This document shows, piece after piece, positions 57,514 to 64,000 of a stretch of DNA of 64,000 bases (the stretch's first letter is position 1; the number at the start of each line of letters is the position of its first letter). The position numbers and the translations under genes are program-made. The stretch is taken from assembly GCA_026182355.1 (NCBI GenBank), contig JAPFBL010000002.1:2170001-2234000 (forward strand), given 5' to 3'. The notes under the pieces are model-generated. The model was not told where the DNA came from. It made no database searches and saw only the letters and a list, made by a program, of their open reading frames with translations. The stretch is from Hermatobates lingyangjiaoensis (lineage: Eukaryota; Arthropoda; Insecta; Hemiptera; Hermatobatidae).

Positions 57514-59500
57514 TTTTTATAAGTGATATTTATTTTAATTTTCCGTTTGCTTTTCAATGCACCTGGAATACATTGATATTAAGGGATATCACTTTGGGTG
57601 AACAATTTTCCCAACACTGGGAACGATTGATTCATCGAAAACATTTTAATTCAAAGATTCTTAGCAGTCAGAGCTACTTTTTCACATTTCACATTTATGA
57701 GAGTGTAAAACAAAAAAAAAAAGAAGTAGAAGAGAAACTTCTAAATCTCAGATGACTGGATATGATCCTGAGTCCTTGGTATTTTCGACAAGAATGGTAT
57801 TTTCTAGCACCCACGTTATTGGGCAATGACAAAATTCATAATTATAGTATTAATGGAAAGTTGGTTATTTTGTTTAAATGAGTTTTCAGTTAGTCAGATG
57901 TGTTCAACATCTTATACATCTTATTCGCTGTCAGAGGCAAAAGATTTGTGTATGGTGAATGATATGAGTATACACCTCATAGCACTTGGACTGCAGAGAA
58001 ATCCAAATGTGCAAGTGTAAACTACTTTCTCCCTATTTAGTCTCCAAAAACAATACTTAATGAACTATGGGTTAGACTTCCTGAAATCCCTTTAATTACC
58101 TAATACCTTAATATTAAGAACTATATCAAGGATTTGCAATAAAATAGTGAAATATACATGTCTAATATAAAAGTAAGGAATGGTCCGTTCATTCATCACT
58201 AGTATAATTATAATTGTTTTTAAACTTAGGTATAATTAATTTAATTTTGTGACCACTTTTAATGTAGTCGGCTTCATTATACTAATATACAAGGAACTTA
58301 CAATGATTCTCTCTGTTGAAATAATACATACTGGAATATTATTCCACAGTACTTAGTATCTCAGCTTATTTAATAGATAGATATGTCAGGTAGATGACGA
58401 AATTACTCACTTTTTAACTATCTTATAATATTAAAATCAAATCTAAAATACAAGTTTGTAAACACTAATGTATTTTAGATTGACACATTATTAACATAGT
58501 AACTAACACATCATAATCCGTAACTAAATGTGTGATTTGATCATTGTTAGTAATCAATCAGTTCATTTTCTGTTTAGAATTTGAAAAGATATTGCTTCAT
58601 AAATCGGGCTTGCCTCAAACGTGATACATTATGTAAACTAAAATATCAATAGTACATGGACTGTCTTAGAAAAAAGAAAATATTTTTAAAATTCAGTTTA
58701 AAAGTAAGATTGACAAGTTAATAATTACATGAAGGATTTGTTCAATTATTTTACAATATTACTTTAAGACATATAACAAATGTATTAATTATTTAAAATG
58801 CCATATTAGTTTATCATTTCCTACGTCTTGCTTCATTTAAAGTAAGTTTGTTGACGGGATTTTAAAAGAGTGTCACTATTAGAAGAATCTAACTCTTTTA
58901 AGATTTTCAGACAAATAATATTTTATAAAAGTACCATTAAGTTTCATCTGAATGAACTTTTAAAATGAAAAAAAACAATATAAGAATACACCATAATTAT
59001 GATAACATAATAATTTCATACAATTATGATTGATTATATAATTAAAACATTGTACTTTACTTTATTGCTTTTTTTTTTGAAATTTTATCAAAAAATATTA
59101 AATACTTTTCATATTTAATAATTTTTATCTGTCAAAAATTGTTATCATACTTTTTTTATCAATAATAATGAATTTTTTTCTTAATATTTTGTTTAATTTT
59201 TATTAACTCATTAATAAACTTTTAATAATGTAAGGGAATGTCAGATGAACAAATGTGATTAGTTAGTATGGGAGTTACTAGATAGCAGCACAAGATGAGA
59301 TGTATACATAATTGTAACAGGTATTGCAACATATTGTAACAGACTTCAAATATGTTAGAACAGAGTAATGGGAATTGAACAAGGAAAAGTGAATCTCAAA
59401 GTTTCAAACATATAGAAAAGTAAATTGATAAATCCAGTTTTTTTCTCTAAAAGATTATCAACAGTTAATTGTCTTCCTATATTCTCAAGTCTTTTATTTG
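57514..59500. other. AT-rich DNA between the inverted repeat copies
   Basis: Open frames such as 57381-57755 and 57826-58020 show no domain or splice context. I see no gene. Confidence 0.4.
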
Positions 59501-59509
59501 CTTTTAACT

Positions 59510-59636
59510 AACATGAATTGAAATGTATCCTCCAAGGTGTATGCCTAGGCACAACCGGTTTCGATCATAGCTCCATCAAGTATGTACTTTTGTCAATAAA
59601 GTTATATTCATTCATTCATTCATTCAATGTATCTTT
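59510..59636 (+). repeat. Non-LTR or SINE 3' tail with (ATTC)n
   Basis: A GC-richer segment with CACAACCGGTTTCGATCATA and CAATAAAG runs into five ATTC units at about 59608-59630. Several non-LTR and SINE families end in short tandem units like this. Family unknown. Confidence 0.4.
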
Positions 59637-60046
59637 AAAATTGGAAGTTTAAAAACAGGTGATTGTTGTAACTTGTCGTAGTTCTTAATAATGTGGTCAT
59701 ATGAAATGTGATACTTTATTAGCATTTAAAACAGGATTAAACTTTTTTCTGTTCAATTATTTACTATACTTATTTCCTCTTATATAGTCATGGTTCTTCT
59801 TATTTACCTTCCCATCGTAGAAAAAGAATTAGACAAAATATCTGTTTCAGAGTCAGGATTGTTTCCCCTAATAGGTTTCAGAAATGGGTGGTTCTTCTAT
59901 TAACCATTGTTTGCACATCAATTGCAATCAAAAGAAAAGTTACTTGTTTGTAGATTAGTGTGTCATACTAACTCTTCAATATGCAAAGTAACAAATGAAT
60001 ACACTCGAACCGAAATATATTTTTAGTTTTTAAACTCAACCTGGAT

Positions 60047-60357
60047 TTTAAAATCTGGAGTGGCCTACACTCAACTTTACTATAAGTAAACATAATATAC
60101 TTCTTGAGTATATAAAATAGAATGTTTTATTTAGGATATTATAAATGTCTAAATAGGAGATGTTTATTAGTCTTTCATAAACAAATGAAATATAAGTTGA
60201 TAAGTTGATTCACTTATCAATATTTATGCTTCTTTTTTACATCACAACACTGATGCACAGAGTATCATTGGTATAACTACAGCAGTAATAACCTTTTTGA
60301 AAAGTGAAAGTGTAGATCTCCTATTACGAAATAATCTCTTACAGGTGAACATGGCTT
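60047..60357 (-). repeat. Interspersed repeat, right copy of an inverted pair
   Basis: Inverted partner of 56933-57229, 2.8 kb away. Point differences throughout suggest independent old insertions of one family, not a recent inversion. Confidence 0.7.
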
Positions 60358-60359
60358 CA

Positions 60360-63300
60360 CCATAGTAGCTGAACGTTACTATGATGATTTGTTAATTGAT
60401 TTTTTATATTGAGGGTGTTCACATCTAATGTGAATAATTTAAGTGAGCTTCTCCATAGATCATTTATTCTTTTAAATTTTTATTTCATTTGAATATTTCC
60501 AAATAATTAAATGGATCCATGAATATCGTAATTAATTATAATACCTTATCTTAAGATATAAATTATCTCAAGATTTCAAACATATTAAAGTTTTTGAAAC
60601 TAAATTTCTGATCACGAATACAAATTCTCTTTAGAACTACTTAAATTAAAGTAGTTGAACTTAGATAATTAGAATCAGTGGAGAGTGAATTTAAAACTCA
60701 TACATATAGAATGCCTGAACGCATTTAGAGGTAATTAAACAAATTTTTAACACCATTGAAACCTGTCTTCTATTTAGAACATTAGAAAGTAAGAAGACAA
60801 TGTTTCTAATCGCAAAAAAAGTTTGCAATTAGTGCCCTAGATTAATGAAAAGGTCATTATTAAAAAGAAAACTTCATACAGATTGGTTTGGTTACCACGG
60901 TTTTCTTAAAGCACAAACATACAGATATAGCCTTGTGGTATAGTAATATAATAAGGATAATATAGTACAATAATAATTATTTTAAAGTATAATAATGTAA
61001 GTAGCGTACTGAAAATGAATTTTCTCAAAGAATTTTCCTCTAAGAATAATTTTAAAAGTCTTAACTAGTTGGAAATTAGTTTTCAGAACGAGTTTGAGAA
61101 CTAGAAAGGGTTGTTTAGAAATATTTGGAGGAGGGGGGAGTTTGAAGAAGGGTGGGAGAGGGTGAGGTTTGTTTTATTGCCTACTAGACCCCTCCAAAGC
61201 TACCCTCCACTCTCCACGAGAGTCATAAAATTGTAATTTTAATTAGCACTTGGCAATGCGGACTGTGAAATATTCTCTGCGTTTCGTTAGCTGCAGGTCT
61301 CTCGGGAAGCATTTAACGTTCTTTGTGAATATATTTTAATTTAAAGTTACCAAAGGTTAGCGCGAATAAACAAATATTCGTCTTGTTATTAGTTAATTGT
61401 AAGAAGAGGTAACGAAAACCTGAGAAATCTCACTTTTTTTCCCCTCTATTATAATGCATACATATCTTTTCAAATAACCTCCGAGCCATTATCTTCAGAA
61501 TGTGGCTCAGTTTGCATTCAGTTAGAAGTAGTATGGAGGTGTGTGTCATGTTTATACTGAAGATTTCAGTTCTAAATCTTGAGATGAGAACCTAAATTGA
61601 TGAGAACCTTATGTTTTTTTATGGGAGATTGCACACTGTCCCTAGGAAAGGACGTAAATTTGGCAGTCTTGAATGATTTCAGATACCACCATTCCATTAA
61701 ACTTGAGTAGGGCAAGATTTAAATAAAAATCATGTTCAATCAAAGCGGTAGCATGATTCTCTTCCCTCTTCAAGAATTACTCTGAATACCTAAGTCAATA
61801 GGGATGGGTGTTAGAAACAAACAACGGTTCACCTAAATAATCAAAGGTTTTCATCCTCTTCTCCCATTAACAGCGAGAACCTTTACTTTGGTTACTGGCA
61901 AGTAAAAATAAGTCATATTTCTATTCAAGTCTCATATTGGTTTGAACTTCTTGCTCTTTATTACCATTTTTATAATCAAATGTTAGTAATTGTAAATATT
62001 CATTATAAATAGTTTTTTTCATTATTGCATGCTTGAATTACAAAATGTTTCTATTTAGAAGTTTAAATAACTGGTATTACCCAATAAAAGTTGTAATAAA
62101 TATGCATAAATCCTAACCCACAGTTGGTACTTTAAACATGACTGTCACATTGATATCATAACTTATAGAGAGTAAAGGTACCCCATATAATATCTTTTTA
62201 ATTATCTTGAGAGTTCAATAAGAATGGAGTAGGAGGATTTAATAAATTGGGGTCTGAAATAGAATAGCTTGTTTCATTTTAGTAAAAAAAAATTATGAAA
62301 AAGAGAGCCTTGAAAGTCAACTGGAAGTTTTTCACGCTGCACCTGTTGTAAATGAATATTAAAATATTATATTTAAATATTTTTAAAATGCATAGTTTTA
62401 CTAAAAAGTGCTGTTATAAGTATTTTTGAATTAAAATAGTTTAATATACTTCAACATTTTTTGGGGTTTTCAGAAGGTTATTACTTCTCGGCATCTGTGA
62501 GGACAAAAGCTTAACAGTAAAGCCGAGGTCAGTAAAATGTCATAAGTAGTTCTCATTACCTAATGTTTCATATTACACTTCCAAGTTTGGACGAGGAAGA
62601 GTAAGCGTACATTCACCTAACAGCTGGAACGCCAAAAAAGCCATATTGAACATATTCATAAGAAAAATACTAATATAAAAATAATTAAAAAAGGAAGTGA
62701 TCATCGTAGACTAAAAAGTAAGTCAAAACCTAAATTACACTATGCAAAAACATAAGTCAAATATAAATATTCAAGTAGAAATAGAAGTGATAAAATTTTT
62801 AAATTATTTGGATTTTCTCAACTCAGGAAACATTTTTTATTTATTGCTGAATCTAATTAGACCATTTACCTACATGAATTATGAACAAGTCAATCACGTC
62901 AATTACGTTTAAACTTATATAAATGGAAATCAGAAAACAACAGCATTTATCTCCTGATTATGATCGATTGACGCTTGAAATATGTTCAGTTTTAGAAATA
63001 TATATTACATTACAAAGACGAAATGGCTTGGAAAGCTGATGAAAAAAGAATTGTCAGCCAAGTGCTGTTACATCCTTGATAATGTATCGCATGTATTCAT
63101 GCTACCAAAATTTACAATTATAAGACACACACCAATCTGCAGAACTTATTTTATTGCATTCAGAGAACTATGAAATGGGTATTTCCATTGAAAACTCTCT
63201 CTCGAATGCAACTCGATGCAGTTACTCTATATATTCTCATTGAGGGTAAATGAAGGCAACTTTCACTTGTTACTTTAAAACCAACAAATAATATTTTAAA

Positions 63301-63390
63301 TTCTATCTGTAACAATCAGTTTGATCATTACAGTTCTGAAGTTCCAAAGAGTGCTGAACTTGGTGGCATCCATTTCGCCCGCATTTAAAA
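60360..63390. other. AT-rich DNA with a GC-richer patch at 61120-61400
   Basis: 61120-61165 is a G/A-rich tract (GGAGGAGGGGGGAG...), followed by 200 bases richer in CpG (CTGCGTTTCGTTAGCTGCAG). It could be a promoter or 5'-UTR exon, or a repeat; there is no open frame. Nothing else recognised. Confidence 0.3.
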
Positions 63391-63409
63391 GTAATGTGTT
63401 AATATTTAT

Positions 63410-63520
63410 ATATACTAGACTACCCGTGACCCGTTGTGTCACTCAGAAATTATAGTAATAGCTATTGAAATAAATTCACTGAACTTGATTGACAGGGATA
63501 ATTTTAATTGTTATTTCTTG
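63410..63520. repeat. Start of an unclassified repeat
   Basis: TATATATACTAGACTACCCG, then TGACCCGTTGTGTC, stands out from the AT-rich flank. Openings of this kind mark interspersed repeats in insect genomes. No second terminus found. Confidence 0.25.
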
Positions 63521-64000
63521 TTATTAAGGCACGGAAACAGATTCTTATATGGCCCAAGCTTTTGATATAGTATTCTTAACATGATTCAAGATATATACAC
63601 AGTAAGTATATTTAGCAAAATAAAAATCATTTAAAAATAAATTAAAATAATTTATTTTATGACATAAATAAATAAAAAATTATTTCAAGTTATATACACA
63701 ATCAAATATATTTAAAACAAACAAAACTTGTAAATTGAAATATTTAATTTATTCACCCAGCATAAAATAACATTAATTAAAAGAATGTGTCTTTATAATA
63801 TTATCTTAGAACATACGTATTTTATCTGACAGTTGTGTTCAAGTTTGTTTCTAAAATTATTCATTTTTAACCTCTAATGTAATAGTTATATATTATAGGC
63901 TAACCTGACCTCCTAATACGATTTGTTATAATATAATACAACTACAACAAAGCCAATCACAACAAAAATAAAGATTATAATATTTCAGGTCTCTATCTCC

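Noticed and set aside
57381..57755. 124-codon open frame
   Set aside because: It begins inside an interspersed repeat copy and has no recognised domain.
1..64000. CRISPR arrays, operons, phage or bacterial defence systems
   Set aside because: No repeat-spacer structure or long prokaryotic-type open frames; the spliced genes show this is a eukaryotic chromosome.

Overview
The window is AT-rich (roughly 70%), intron-rich animal nuclear DNA, most likely from an insect. The reasons are spliced genes with GT-AG introns, canonical AATAAA signals, insect-type mobile elements (Jockey- and R1-like non-LTR retrotransposons, Helitrons, hAT and pogo-like remnants, a tRNA-derived SINE) and a TTAGG-like tail, which is the insect telomere motif. 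I cannot name the species. There is no sign of bacterial or viral gene organisation.

Two real host genes are supported, lying tail to tail. (1) 4.8-14.1 kb, + strand: eleven spliced exons, all consistent in phase, give the last 544 residues of nucleoprotein TPR/Megator, the coiled-coil protein of the nuclear pore basket. The long N-terminal coiled-coil part must lie upstream of the window. (2) 23.07-36.5 kb, - strand: six spliced exons give a membrane glycerophosphodiester phosphodiesterase of the GDE1 (MIR16) type, 371 residues from the first in-frame ATG. Its true 5' end is unresolved. The intergenic stretch between the two gene ends (14.1-23.07 kb) holds foldback remnants and a decayed Jockey-type retrotransposon.

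Everything else is introns or intergenic DNA with mobile-element debris. 0-4.8 kb is uniform AT-rich DNA without recognisable features. 16.4-19.8 kb is the Jockey element (- strand). The GDE1 introns hold a hAT MITE with exact 8-bp target duplications inside an older repeat, a pogo-like MITE, a GC-rich unclassified repeat, and four long inverted repeats (foldbacks). The foldback at 29.68-30.10 kb is almost perfect over about 200 bp per arm. 42.5-43.6 kb holds a second copy of the GC-rich repeat. 43.8-44.5 kb is an R1-like reverse-transcriptase C-terminus. 47.48-47.84 kb is a tRNA-derived SINE. 49.0-49.75 and 50.6-50.96 kb are GC-rich islands I cannot classify. 53.48-54.85 and 55.25-56.13 kb are two Helitrons in direct orientation, the first with helicase remnants. 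56.9-60.4 kb carries an inverted pair of another repeat. 60.4-64 kb shows almost nothing recognisable.

I found no novel coding system. The most unusual feature is the set of long hairpin-forming inverted repeats in the GDE1 introns. They would be transcribed with the gene and could yield double-stranded RNA. I did all alignments, splice calls and family calls by eye.
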